NCBI RefSeq assembly: GCF_002086815.1
Contig: NZ_MVID01000007.1
Span: 62,001-126,000, forward strand
DNA length: 64,000 nt
Direction: 5' to 3'
DNA from: Mycolicibacterium parafortuitum
GTDB lineage: Bacteria > Actinomycetota > Actinomycetes > Mycobacteriales > Mycobacteriaceae
Under the pieces are notes generated by a model, which made no database searches, was not told where the DNA came from, and saw only the letters and a list, made by a program, of their open reading frames with translations. Each line of letters opens with the position of its first letter. Position 1 is the first letter of the stretch. Position numbers and translations under genes: made by a program. Shown piece by piece: positions 41,053 through 49,866 of the stretch.

Positions 41053-41979
41053 TCAGCCTGCCGGAGGCTGTTGTGCCAGCGCCAGCGCTTCGAGCTGCTT
41101 GGAGGTCAGCTTGCGCGAGGCTCCCCGGGAGAAGTACCGCTCCAGGTAGTACTGCCCGACCATCAGGATGCTCGTGATCACCAGGTACCAGGCAGCGGCC
41201 ACCAGCAGCAGCGGCACCGGCTCGAAGATCCGGGCCGCTATCTCACGAGTGGCGATGCTGTACACATCGAACGCGTACGGCACGGCGGTGACCAGCGATG
41301 TCGTCTTCAACAAGCTGATCAGCTCGTTGCCCGTCGGCGGGATGATCACCCGCATCGCCTGCGGCAGCACGGTCCGCCGCATGGCCTTACCCCAGGACAT
41401 CCCCAGCGCCGTGGAGGCTTCCAGCTGCCCTTCGGGGACCGACAGGATGCCGGCGCGCACGATCTCGGCCATGTACGCGGCCTCGTTGAGACCGAGGCCG
41501 ATCACCGCGAGCACGAACGGTATGGACAGGTCCTGCAGTTCGATGGCGAAGAACGACGGCCCGAACGGCACGCCGAGCTGGATGTTCTGGTAGATCGTCG
41601 GGAACAGGCCCCAGAACGCCAACTGCACGTAGATCGGGGTGCCGCGGAAGATCCACAGGAACACCCACGCCACCGAACTGAGCACCGGGTTGTCCGACAA
41701 CCGCATCACCGTCAGCACGACGCCGAGCAGGATGCCGATGACCATCGAGTAGACGGTCAGCTGCAACGTGTTGAAGACACCCAACAGGATGCGCTCGTGG
41801 AAGAAGTACTCCCCGAACGTCGACCAGCCGTAGGCCGGGTTGGTCGCCGCACCCCACAGGAACAGTCCGACGAGGACGATGATGACGCCGGCCGCCACCC
41901 ACCGCCAGGGATGCCGCAACGGGACGGCATCGATGGCCTGGGGCGCCCCGGACGGAGGTGGCGTGCCGGCGTCGGTCAT
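41053..41979 (-). CDS. Polar amino-acid ABC transporter, permease
   Basis: 308 residues. Five to six helices with the HEQRo-family segments [15 protein letters not shown] and, in the second half, [20 protein letters not shown] and [19 protein letters not shown] (the EAA loop that contacts the ATPase). The N-terminal about 25 residues are Pro-rich and cytosolic. Only one permease is encoded, so it probably works as a homodimer. It lies 5 nt downstream of the binding-protein gene. Confidence 0.9.
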   Translation of the reverse strand: MTDAGTPPPSGAPQAIDAVPLRHPWRWVAAGVIIVLVGLFLWGAATNPAYGWSTFGEYFFHERILLGVFNTLQLTVYSMVIGILLGVVLTVMRLSDNPVLSSVAWVFLWIFRGTPIYVQLAFWGLFPTIYQNIQLGVPFGPSFFAIELQDLSIPFVLAVIGLGLNEAAYMAEIVRAGILSVPEGQLEASTALGMSWGKAMRRTVLPQAMRVIIPPTGNELISLLKTTSLVTAVPYAFDVYSIATREIAARIFEPVPLLLVAAAWYLVITSILMVGQYYLERYFSRGASRKLTSKQLEALALAQQPPAG

Positions 41980-41984
41980 GTCGG

Positions 41985-42905
41985 TCAGGAGATCGCGCCG
42001 TTGATCACCGGCTTGTCGATCATCCCGTCTTCGAGACCCCAGTTGGCGGCGATCTCCTTGTACTTGCCGGTGTCGATCAGATGCTGCAGCGCCTGCAGCA
42101 GCGACTGGGCCAGCGGGGAACCCTTGGCGACCGGCCAGCCATAGGGCGCCGAGTCGAACGTCTCACCGGCCTCCTCGAGCTTGCCGTTGGTCTGCTTGAT
42201 CGCGTACAGGGTGACCGGCGAATCCGCCGACATCGCGTCGGCCTGGCCGAGCACGACCGCGTTGGTCGCGGCATCCTGGCTGTCGAACGCCACGATCTCG
42301 ATGGCCGGCTTGCCCTCGTCGGTGCACTTCTTGCTGCGCGCCGGGAGTTCGTCGGTCTCCTGGACCGTCGTCGCCTGCACCGCGACCTTCTTGCCGCACG
42401 CGTTCTCCGGATCGATGTCCGCGCCCGCGGGCTTGGCCCACAGCGTGCCGGCCGAGAAGTAGGTGACGAAGTCGACCTGCTCCTCACGCTCCTTGCTGTC
42501 GGTGAACGAGGACATCCCGACGTTGAACGTGCCGCCCTGGATCGACGGGATGATCTTCGCGAAATCGGCCTCGCGGTAGTCGGGGGTCAGACCCAGGGTG
42601 CCCGCGACCGCGTTCATCAGGTCGACGTCGAAGCCGACGATCTCGCCGCTCTCGTCCTTGAACTCGTTCGGCGCATAGGGGATGTTCACCCCGATGACCA
42701 GGGTGCCGGTCGACTTGATGGCCTCGGGCACGGTGTTCGCGATTTCGTCGACCTTCTCCGCGGGCGCGGCGGCGGTCGGGGATCCCTCCTCGCTCGGGGC
42801 TTCCGAGCTGCTCGAACAACCGGACAGCGCCATGGCGCCCGTCGCGGCGAATACCGCTGCGATGCGCCAGAGCTTGGTCCGGCGGTCTTGGATTCCACCC
42901 AACAC
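41985..42905 (-). CDS. Polar amino-acid ABC transporter, substrate-binding lipoprotein
   Basis: 306 residues from GTG 42905, which has GGAGG with a 7-nt spacer; a longer upstream frame reads into the promoter region. The signal peptide ends in the lipobox ALSGC and is followed by a Ser/Glu/Ala linker. The binding domain is of the SBP_bac_3 type (GVNIPYAPNEFKDESGEIVG; FDVDLMNAVAGTLGL; GGTFNVGMSSFTDSKERE). Arg and Asp residues for the alpha-amino and carboxyl groups are probably in the FTDSKERE and DSQDAATNAV regions. Ligand likely glutamine or glutamate. Confidence 0.9.
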   Translation of the reverse strand: MLGGIQDRRTKLWRIAAVFAATGAMALSGCSSSSEAPSEEGSPTAAAPAEKVDEIANTVPEAIKSTGTLVIGVNIPYAPNEFKDESGEIVGFDVDLMNAVAGTLGLTPDYREADFAKIIPSIQGGTFNVGMSSFTDSKEREEQVDFVTYFSAGTLWAKPAGADIDPENACGKKVAVQATTVQETDELPARSKKCTDEGKPAIEIVAFDSQDAATNAVVLGQADAMSADSPVTLYAIKQTNGKLEEAGETFDSAPYGWPVAKGSPLAQSLLQALQHLIDTGKYKEIAANWGLEDGMIDKPVINGAIS

Positions 42906-42965
42906 TGGTTTGCCTCCACTTTCTTCTCGGGTCGTCGCGTCCGTCTGAGTCTGCCTACCGGGGCG

Positions 42966-43030
42966 ACCAGGCAGGAACGTTAACGACCGATGACCCGGCG
43001 CGCAGCGCCAGTAACGGAACATTAACGACA
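42966..43030. promoter_or_regulatory. Direct repeats with GlnR-like AC-n9-AC spacing
   Basis: GGAACGTTAACGACC (42974-42988) and GGAACATTAACGACA (43016-43030) share 13 of 15 bases and are 42 bp apart, about four helical turns. AC dinucleotides with the GlnR spacing AC-n9-AC occur at 42966/42977, 43014/43025 and 43019/43030. The region is upstream of the amino-acid importer (minus strand) and of the HdeD-like gene (plus strand). GlnR control of a glutamine-type importer would make sense but is inferred. Confidence 0.5.
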
Positions 43031-43098
43031 CGGTTAGGACATCACAGCGGTACCGCGAAATCGGAACCGGCGTGTCGCGCGTGTGACACACTTTCCTG

Positions 43099-43692
43099 AT
43101 GGAAACCGCTGCTCCCCCAAGCATGTTGCAGAATCTCTGGAAGACGGCGCTGCTGACTGGGGTGCTCACGATAATCCTCGGAGCGATGGTGTGGTTCTGG
43201 CCCGCCATCAGCGTGTTCGTTGCCGCCATCTTCTTCGCGGCCTATTTGCTGGTCACCGGCGTTTCCCAGGTGGTCTTCGCATTTGCCCTGAAGGTGTCGG
43301 CGAGCGGCCGCGTACTGCTGTTCATCAGCGGTGCGGCAGCGCTGATCCTGGCCGTGATGTGCTTCCGCAATTTCGGTAATGCCGTTCTTCTGCTAGCCAT
43401 TTGGATCGGCATCGGGTTCATCTTCCGCGGTGTGGCCACCACGGTATCGGCGATCAGCGATCCGGATCTGCCCGGCCGGGGCTGGGAGATCTTCATTGGT
43501 GTCATCAGCCTGATCGCCGGCGTGATCCTGTTGGCCGCGCCGTTCGAATCCATCGAGACCCTGACCGTGGTCGTCGGCATCTGGTTGGTGGTGCTCGGCG
43601 TCTTCGAGGTGATCTCGGCCTTCGGAATTCGTTCGGCCAGCAAAGACCTGAGAACCATCGAGTCGAACCTCACACCGAGTCGAGTCGATTAA
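43099..43692 (+). CDS. HdeD/DUF308-family membrane protein
   Basis: 197 residues with six helices in three pairs, the HdeD layout (GVLTIILGAMVWFWP; LVTGVSQVVFAFAL; LIAGVILLAAPFESI). E. coli HdeD is linked to acid resistance at high cell density; in mycobacteria the role is unknown. It stands directly upstream of cydA with 89 bp between, but a possible hairpin and promoter lie in the gap. Confidence 0.85.
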   Translation: METAAPPSMLQNLWKTALLTGVLTIILGAMVWFWPAISVFVAAIFFAAYLLVTGVSQVVFAFALKVSASGRVLLFISGAAALILAVMCFRNFGNAVLLLAIWIGIGFIFRGVATTVSAISDPDLPGRGWEIFIGVISLIAGVILLAAPFESIETLTVVVGIWLVVLGVFEVISAFGIRSASKDLRTIESNLTPSRVD

Positions 43693-43757
43693 GGGCAAAA
43701 GTCCCTTGCCCCCACCACCCCCATGACTACTACATTGTGTCGTAGAAGGAGTAGATT
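43692..43757 (+). promoter_or_regulatory. cydA promoter region with BlaI-like dyad
   Basis: TAGATT (43751-43756) is a plausible -10 about 25 nt before the cydA ATG. Just upstream, TACTACA-TTG-TGTCGTA (43728-43744) is a near-perfect dyad resembling TACTACA/TGTAGTA, the operator form of the BlaI repressor, with one mismatch. Farther up, GGGCAA and TTGCCC (43693-43711) can form a 6-bp stem that may end the HdeD message; the same bases loosely resemble a DosR box. Position of the dyad between -35 and -10 suits a repressor. Confidence 0.45.
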
Positions 43758-43781
43758 GCTTCTTTAGAGCTGGGAGTGCGC

Positions 43782-45251
43782 ATGGACGCTCTGGATGTTT
43801 CTCGGTGGCAGTTCGGTATCACCACCGTCTACCACTTCATCTTCGTCCCGTTGACCATCGGGCTGGCCCCGCTGCTCGCCGTCATGCAGACGATCTGGCA
43901 TGTCACCGGAAACACCGCCTGGTACCGGCTCACCAAGTTCTTCGGCAAGCTCTTCCTGATCAACTTCGCGATCGGCGTCGCCACCGGCATCGTGCAGGAG
44001 TTCCAGTTCGGCATGAACTGGAGTGAGTACTCCAAGTTCGTCGGCGACATCTTCGGCGCCCCGCTGGCTTTCGAGGGATTGGTCGCGTTCTTCTTCGAAT
44101 CCACCTTCATCGGCTTGTGGATCTTCGGCTGGAGCCGCCTTCCCCGCGCGGTCCACCTGGCATGCATCTGGATCGTCGCGTTCGGCGTCAACGCCTCGGC
44201 GTACTTCATCATCGCCGCCAACTCGTTCATGCAGCACCCCGTCGGAGCGAAGTTCAATCCGGAGTCCGGCCGCGCCGAACTCGTCGATTTCGGTGCGCTG
44301 CTGACCAACAACACCGCGATATGGGCCTTCCTGCACGCCGTCGCAGGCTCCCTGCTCACCGCAGGCGCATTCGTCGCGGGCATCTCGGCGTGGCTCATGG
44401 TGCGCGACCGCCGGCGCAACCCGGCCGACCCGGCACCGCTGGACTCCCAGGCGATGTTCCGCCCGGCCGCGATCATGGGCAGCTTCGTCGCGCTGGTCGC
44501 CGCCGCGGGGCTGTTCTTCACCGGCGACATCCAGGGCAAGCTGATGTTCGTCCAGCAGCCGATGAAGATGGCGTCGGCAGAGTCGTTGTGCCACACCGAA
44601 ACCGATCCGGATTTCTCCATCCTGACCGTCGGAACCCACAACAACTGCGACAGCGTCACCCACCTCATCGAGGTTCCGTACGTGCTTCCGTTCCTGGCCG
44701 AGAACAGGTTCAGCGGCGTCACGCTGCAGGGTGTGCAGGATCTGCAGGTGCAGTATGCGGAGAAGTTCGGCCCGGGTGACTATCGGCCCAATCTGTTCGT
44801 CACCTACTGGTCGTTCCGCGCGATGATCGGCCTGCTCCTCGTTCCGGTCGCGTTCTCGTTGGTGACCTTGTGGCTGACCCGGCGCGGGCGCATACCGGAC
44901 CAGCGGTGGCTCGGCACGTTCGGCATCCTGACGATCCCGACACCGTTCCTGGCGAACTCCGCGGGCTGGGTTTTCACCGAGATGGGGCGCCAACCATGGG
45001 TGGTGGTGCCCAACCCCACCGGCGACCAGATGGTGCGGATGACGGTGCAGGAAGGCGTGTCCAACCACGCCGCGGGCACCGTGTGGCTGTCGCTGACCGT
45101 GTTCACGTTGCTCTACGGAGCGCTCGCGGTGGTCTGGTTCTACCTGATGAGGCGCTACGTCGTCGAAGGCCCGCAGGAGCACGACGCCGAGCCGGCTCCC
45201 CCGACCCCGCCCGACAGCGACGACGTCGCCCCCCTCTCGTTCGCGTACTAG
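43782..45251 (+). CDS. cydA: Cytochrome bd ubiquinol/menaquinol oxidase subunit I
   Basis: 489 residues. Heme ligand His18 (TTVYHFIFVPLT), the proton-path Glu pair in AFEGLVAFFFESTFIG, the later heme His region (HAVAGSLLTAGAF) and GRQPW with the Met heme-b558 ligand (EMGRQPW) are present. The Q-loop is short, as in actinobacterial enzymes. It reduces oxygen to water with menaquinol, tolerating low oxygen and inhibitors of the bcc-aa3 branch. Start ATG 43782 with GGGAG 5 nt upstream; a GTG 6 nt earlier is possible. First gene of cydABDC. Confidence 0.96.
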   Translation: MDALDVSRWQFGITTVYHFIFVPLTIGLAPLLAVMQTIWHVTGNTAWYRLTKFFGKLFLINFAIGVATGIVQEFQFGMNWSEYSKFVGDIFGAPLAFEGLVAFFFESTFIGLWIFGWSRLPRAVHLACIWIVAFGVNASAYFIIAANSFMQHPVGAKFNPESGRAELVDFGALLTNNTAIWAFLHAVAGSLLTAGAFVAGISAWLMVRDRRRNPADPAPLDSQAMFRPAAIMGSFVALVAAAGLFFTGDIQGKLMFVQQPMKMASAESLCHTETDPDFSILTVGTHNNCDSVTHLIEVPYVLPFLAENRFSGVTLQGVQDLQVQYAEKFGPGDYRPNLFVTYWSFRAMIGLLLVPVAFSLVTLWLTRRGRIPDQRWLGTFGILTIPTPFLANSAGWVFTEMGRQPWVVVPNPTGDQMVRMTVQEGVSNHAAGTVWLSLTVFTLLYGALAVVWFYLMRRYVVEGPQEHDAEPAPPTPPDSDDVAPLSFAY

Positions 45252-45260
45252 GAGACCGCC

Positions 45261-46301
45261 ATGGCACTGCAGGAATTGTGGTTCCTCCTGATCGCCGTGC
45301 TGTTCCTCGGCTTTCTCGTCCTGGAGGGGTTCGACTTCGGCGTCGGAATGCTGATGGCCCCGATGGGCACCATGGGCCCAGGCGATACGGACAACCGGCG
45401 GCGCGCAGTCCTCAACACGATCGGACCGGTATGGGACGCCAACGAGGTGTGGTTGATCACCGCGGGAGCGGCGATGTTCGCGGCGTACCCCGGGTGGTAC
45501 GCCACCCTGTTCTCGGCGCTGTACCTGCCGCTGCTGGCCATCCTGTTCGGCATGATCCTGCGCATCGTCGGCATCGAATGGCGCGGCAAGATCAACGATC
45601 CGCAGTGGCGCCGCTGGGCCGACATCGGTATCGCGCTGGGCTCCTGGTTGCCCGCGGTGCTGTGGGGTGTCGCGTTCGCAATCCTGTTGCGTGGGTTGCC
45701 CATCGACGCCGACGGCAGGACCGACGTGGCATTCGGCGACATCCTGAGCCCGTACACCCTGCTGGGTGGGCTGGCGACCGGGTCGCTGTTCCTGTTCTAC
45801 GGCTCGGTATATCTGGCGCTGAAGACCTCCGGCGCGCTGCATGACGACGCGTTCCGGGTCGCGCGGACGCTGTCGCTGCCGGTGATCGTGCTGGCCGGCG
45901 GCTTCGGCCTGTGGACCCAGCTCGCCTACGGTCGGACGTGGACCTGGGCGGCGCTCGCGGCCGCCGTCGTGGCGCTGCTGCTCTCGGTGGCCCTGATGTG
46001 GCAGAAGACTCGTGAAGGCATCGCGTTCGTCGCCATGGTCGTCGTGATCGCCGCGGTCGCGGTGTTGATCTTCGGTTCGATGTACCCGACGCTGCTGCCC
46101 TCGACGCTGAACCCGGAGTGGAGCGTGACGATCTACAACGGCTCGTCGACGCCCTACACGTTGCGCATCATGACGTGGGCGTCGCTGGCGCTGCTGCCGT
46201 TGGTGCTCTGCTACCAGGCCTGGTCGTACTGGGTGTTCCGCAAACGCGTTACCGCGGAAGCGATCCCGGAGTCGATCGGACTGGCGAGGCGAGCGTCCTG
46301 A
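45261..46301 (+). CDS. cydB: Cytochrome bd oxidase subunit II
   Basis: 346 residues, eight to nine helices. Starts MALQELWFLLIAVLFLGFLVLEGFDFGVG with the conserved acidic pair near the N-terminus, then NEVWLITAGAAMFAAYPGWYA and RGLPIDADG. It forms the heterodimer with CydA. AGGAG stands 6 nt before the ATG and the gap to cydA is 9 bp. Confidence 0.95.
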   Translation: MALQELWFLLIAVLFLGFLVLEGFDFGVGMLMAPMGTMGPGDTDNRRRAVLNTIGPVWDANEVWLITAGAAMFAAYPGWYATLFSALYLPLLAILFGMILRIVGIEWRGKINDPQWRRWADIGIALGSWLPAVLWGVAFAILLRGLPIDADGRTDVAFGDILSPYTLLGGLATGSLFLFYGSVYLALKTSGALHDDAFRVARTLSLPVIVLAGGFGLWTQLAYGRTWTWAALAAAVVALLLSVALMWQKTREGIAFVAMVVVIAAVAVLIFGSMYPTLLPSTLNPEWSVTIYNGSSTPYTLRIMTWASLALLPLVLCYQAWSYWVFRKRVTAEAIPESIGLARRAS

Positions 46302-47917
46302 CCGATCCCAGCCGCGCCCCGATCGACCCGCGCCTGTGGCGGGCCTCTGCGGCGATGCGCCGGTTCCTGGCCGCCACAACGGTATTCGGCGTGCTGATCG
46401 CGGCGTGCACCATCGGGTCGGCAGTGGTCCTCGCGTCGATCGTGGCCCGGGTCATCACCGACCCCGCGTCGCGCAGTCCAGGCATCCTCGCCCCTGCTCT
46501 GACGGCCCTGGTCGCGTTGTGGACCGTCCGCGTGCTCGCGCAGTGGCAACAGGGACGGCTCGCCCAGCACGGAGCCAGCGCGGTCATCGCCGATCTCTCC
46601 GATCAGGTGCTCGACGCCGCCACCTCGCTGCCACCGCGCGAGCTGGCCGCCCGTCGCGACGACGCCGCCGTGGTCGTCACGCACGGCCTCGACGGTCTGC
46701 GGGTCTATTTCACCGCGTATCTGCCGTCGCTGTTCCTCGCGGTGATCCTGACGCCCGCCACCGTCGCGGTGATCGCCTGGTACGACTGGCGGTCCGCGGT
46801 GATCGTGGCGATCGCGCTTCCCCTGATCCCGATCTTCATGATCCTGATCGGGCTGGCCACCACCGACCGCTCCGAGGCGGCGCTGGCAGCGATGACCACC
46901 CTGCAGTCGCGCTTGATGGATCTGGTCGCCGGGCTGCCGACGCTGCGCGCGTTCGGGCGCACCGCGGGCGCCGCCGACCGCATCGCCGAACTGGGTGCCG
47001 CGCATCGCCGTTCGGCGATGGCCACGATGCGGATCGCGTTCCTGTCGGCGTTCGTGCTCGAGCTGCTCGCCACCCTCGGGGTCGCGCTGGTCGCCGTCGG
47101 CGTCGGAATGCGCCTGGTCTTCGGGGATATGACGTTGACCGCCGGGCTCACCGCGCTGCTGCTGGCCCCTGAGGCGTTCTGGCCGCTGCGCCGGGTCGGG
47201 GCGACGTTCCACTCGGCGCAGGACGGCAAGACCGCGGTGCAGGCCGCGTTCCGATTCATCGACAGCGCCGCCCCGACGCCGGACGGCTCGGCGGCGCTCA
47301 CGGGGGACACCGTCACCGTCACCGTGCACGACCTGGACATGACCGCGCTGCCCGGGCGGGTCACGGTCATCACCGGGCCCAACGGGATCGGCAAATCGAC
47401 TCTGCTGCAGGCGATCCTCGGCCTCGGCCCCTCGCCGAGCGGACGGATCACCGTCAACGACCTCGACGTTACCGAACTCGACCGGCAGCGCTGGTGGGCG
47501 CGGGTGGGCTGGCTGGCGCAGCGGCCGGTGCTGATCCCGGGCACGGTGGGCGAGAACCTCGAGTTGTTCGGACCACTGGACGACCTCGAGGAAGCCTGCC
47601 GGTCAGCGTGTTTCGACGAGGTCCTGGCCACGCTGCCGGACGGCCTGCAGACGCCGATCGGCCGCGGCGGGGTCGGGCTGTCGCTGGGGCAGCGGCAGCG
47701 TCTCGGGCTGGCCCGGGTTCTCGGGTCCGGCGCGCCGCTACTGCTGTTCGACGAGCCGACCGCGCATCTCGACGGACCGACCGAGGCACGGGTGCTCGAG
47801 GCGATCACGCGGCGGGCCGCGGCGGGTGCGACGGTGATCGTGGTGGGACACCGCGATCCGGTACTGGCGATCGGCGACGCGGTCGTCGATATGGGCGGTG
47901 CCCGTGTCCCGTCCTGA
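46298..47917 (+). CDS. cydD: Thiol reductant ABC exporter subunit CydD
   Basis: About 539 residues. Six helices form the exporter membrane domain. The ATPase domain has Walker A GPNGIGKSTLL, Q-loop WLAQRPVLIPGTV, signature LSLGQRQRLGLARVL, Walker B LLLFDEPTAHLD and H-loop VVGHRD. CydDC exports glutathione/cysteine-type thiols or acts on heme and is needed to assemble cytochrome bd. The start is unclear: homologous sequence (PIDPRLWR) begins right after the cydB stop, where the only codon is a CTG at 46298 overlapping that stop; the first ATG is at 46355, and the nearest upstream GTG lies over 100 nt inside cydB. Confidence 0.88.
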   Translation: MTDPSRAPIDPRLWRASAAMRRFLAATTVFGVLIAACTIGSAVVLASIVARVITDPASRSPGILAPALTALVALWTVRVLAQWQQGRLAQHGASAVIADLSDQVLDAATSLPPRELAARRDDAAVVVTHGLDGLRVYFTAYLPSLFLAVILTPATVAVIAWYDWRSAVIVAIALPLIPIFMILIGLATTDRSEAALAAMTTLQSRLMDLVAGLPTLRAFGRTAGAADRIAELGAAHRRSAMATMRIAFLSAFVLELLATLGVALVAVGVGMRLVFGDMTLTAGLTALLLAPEAFWPLRRVGATFHSAQDGKTAVQAAFRFIDSAAPTPDGSAALTGDTVTVTVHDLDMTALPGRVTVITGPNGIGKSTLLQAILGLGPSPSGRITVNDLDVTELDRQRWWARVGWLAQRPVLIPGTVGENLELFGPLDDLEEACRSACFDEVLATLPDGLQTPIGRGGVGLSLGQRQRLGLARVLGSGAPLLLFDEPTAHLDGPTEARVLEAITRRAAAGATVIVVGHRDPVLAIGDAVVDMGGARVPS

Positions 47918-49382
47918 CCCACTCCTGCAGGTGTGGCCGCTGCTGCGGCCCCGCATCCCGCGCCTGGCCGCCGCGGTGCTCTTCGGTGCCGCGTCGCTGG
48001 GCAGCGCGTTCGCCCTCACGGCGGTGTCCGCGTGGCTGATCACCCGGGCCTGGCAGATGCCACCGGTGCTGCATCTGACCGTCGCGGCCGTCACGGTGCG
48101 GGCGCTCGGGATCTCGCGCGGGCTGCTGGGCTACTGCGAGCGACTGGCCTCCCACGACGCCGCACTGCGCGCCGCGAGCAACGCCCGGGTGGGCATTTTC
48201 CGCCGGCTGGCGAGCGCGCCGACGGACGCGGTGATGCGGCGCAGCAGTGGTGACCTGGTGGCGCGAATCGGGCACGGTGTCGACGATCTCGCCGAGGTCA
48301 TCGTCCGTGCGCTCGTGCCGATCTGCGTCGCGGCGCTGCTGGCCGTCGTGGCGATCACCACGGTCGCCGTGATCTCGCCGCCCGCCGCGGCGGTGCTCGC
48401 GGTGAGCATGGCGGTCGCAGGCATCCTCGCCCCGGTCGCGGCTGCCCGCGCCACGAAGGCTTCTGAAACCGTTGCCGCCGAACACCATTCCGGGCGTGAC
48501 ACCGCGGCCCTGCTGGCTTTGGAGCACGCCCCGGAACTGCGGGTCAGCGGTAGGCTCGCCGGTGTGCTGGCCACCGCGGCCGACGAACAACGCCGATGGG
48601 GGCGCGCCGTCGACCGGGCGTCGGCACCCGCGGCGGTGGCGGCGGCCGCGCCGACGGCGGCGACCGGGGTCAGCGTGCTGGGCGCCGTGCTCGCCGGAAT
48701 CACGCTGGCCTCCAGCGCCGCGCCGACGACCGTCGCGATCCTGATGCTGGTGCCGCTGGCCTCGTTCGAGGCCACCGCCGCTCTGCCGGGCGCCGCCGTC
48801 GCGCTGACCCGCGCACGGATCGCGGCCCGGCGCCTGCTCGCGCTGACCGAACCCGCCGCCGAGGACGACCGCCGTCCGGTCGTCACACCACCTGAATTGG
48901 AGCCGGGAGACCGCGTCGCGGTGGTCGGGCCGAGCGGGTCCGGCAAGACCACCTTGCTGATGCAGACCCCCGGGGTGTTCTTCGCCGAGGACGCGCACCT
49001 GTTCTCGACCACGGTGCGCGACAACCTGCTGGTCGCCCGAGGCGACGCCCGCGACGACGAACTGCTGGACGCACTGCGCCGGTGCGGGCTCGGCCGTTGG
49101 GTCGCCGAATTGCCCGACGGCCTGTCGACGGTCCTGGTCGGCGGGGCGTCGGCGGTGTCGGCGGGGCAGCGCCGCCGGCTATTGCTGGCCCGCGCGCTGA
49201 TCTCGACGGCGCCGACCGTCCTGCTCGACGAGCCGACCGAGCACCTCGACGCCTCCGACGCCGATGCGATCATGGCCGCGATCCTGACCCCGGGCGAGTT
49301 GTTCGGGCCGGAACGCACCGTCGTCGTGGCCACTCATCACCTGACGGAACACCTGCCGGTGAAGGTAATCTCCCCGACATGA
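47898..49382 (+). CDS. cydC: Thiol reductant ABC exporter subunit CydC, with shortened ATPase domain
   Basis: 494 residues, versus about 550-580 for most CydC. The membrane domain (residues about 20-310) looks complete. In the ATPase domain Walker A GPSGSGKTTLL has Lys350, but only 14 residues separate that Lys from the Q-loop position, against about 42 in CydD, and Glu364 stands where Gln is expected (FAEDAHLF). The beta strands before Walker A are also short. The signature is degenerate (VSAGQRRR), while Walker B VLLDEPTEHLD and H-loop ATHH are intact. Frame is open throughout, so this is an in-frame shortening. Overlaps cydD by 20 bp; GTG 47898 or 47904 may be the start. Confidence 0.88.
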   Translation: MPVSRPDPLLQVWPLLRPRIPRLAAAVLFGAASLGSAFALTAVSAWLITRAWQMPPVLHLTVAAVTVRALGISRGLLGYCERLASHDAALRAASNARVGIFRRLASAPTDAVMRRSSGDLVARIGHGVDDLAEVIVRALVPICVAALLAVVAITTVAVISPPAAAVLAVSMAVAGILAPVAAARATKASETVAAEHHSGRDTAALLALEHAPELRVSGRLAGVLATAADEQRRWGRAVDRASAPAAVAAAAPTAATGVSVLGAVLAGITLASSAAPTTVAILMLVPLASFEATAALPGAAVALTRARIAARRLLALTEPAAEDDRRPVVTPPELEPGDRVAVVGPSGSGKTTLLMQTPGVFFAEDAHLFSTTVRDNLLVARGDARDDELLDALRRCGLGRWVAELPDGLSTVLVGGASAVSAGQRRRLLLARALISTAPTVLLDEPTEHLDASDADAIMAAILTPGELFGPERTVVVATHHLTEHLPVKVISPT

Positions 49383-49861
49383 GCGAACCGCCGCCTCCCC
49401 CGCCCGGCACCTATCCCGGCGGCTACTCGCCGCAGCCCTACGGCGGCTACGGCGGCTATCCACCGCCGTACCCCGCGCCCCCGAAGAACGGGCTGGGTAC
49501 CGCGTCGCTGGTCGTCGCGATCATCTCGCTGTTCACGGTGTTCGGCGGGGTGGTGCTCGGCGTCGTCGCGGTGATCCTGGGCTTCCTCGGCCGCGGCCGG
49601 GTGCAGCGCGGCGAGGCGAACAACGGCGGAATCGCGATAGCCGGCATCGTGCTCGGCGCGGTCAGCATCGTCGTGTCGATCGTCGCGATCGTGATCATGG
49701 CGGTGGTCGGCTGGTCGGTGTTCAAGGACGTCGGCGGCACCGACTACATCGACTGCCTCAACCGGGCCGGCTCCGACCAGACCGCCGTCGAGCAGTGCGC
49801 CGACGAGTTCACCCAGCGCGTCGAGGACGAATTCTCCGTCACCGTCACCCCGCGGCCCTAG
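49379..49861 (+). CDS. DUF4190 membrane protein with Pro/Gly/Tyr-rich N-terminus
   Basis: 160 residues. The first 35 are a low-complexity Pro-Gly-Tyr segment (YSPQPYGGYGGYPPPYPAPP), followed by two helices of the DUF4190 type (LVVAIISLFTVFGGVVLGVVA; GIAIAGIVLGAVSIVVSIVA) and a short C-terminal outside domain with two Cys (DYIDCLNRAGSDQTAVEQC). Start overlaps the cydC stop (ATGA), so it is part of the cyd operon. Function unknown; possibly a membrane-organising partner. Ends 5 bp from the convergent tesB. Confidence 0.8.
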   Translation: MSEPPPPPPGTYPGGYSPQPYGGYGGYPPPYPAPPKNGLGTASLVVAIISLFTVFGGVVLGVVAVILGFLGRGRVQRGEANNGGIAIAGIVLGAVSIVVSIVAIVIMAVVGWSVFKDVGGTDYIDCLNRAGSDQTAVEQCADEFTQRVEDEFSVTVTPRP

Positions 49862-49866
49862 ACCGG

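Noticed and set aside
43692..43708. DosR-box-like sequence before cydA
   Set aside because: Only about 11 of 14 positions fit and the same bases form a hairpin that can end the HdeD message; too weak to call.
43764..46379. An 871-codon open frame on the minus strand opposite cydA and cydB
   Set aside because: His/Arg/Gln-rich product without domains, a usual shadow of GC-rich genes; CydA and CydB motifs are unambiguous on the plus strand.
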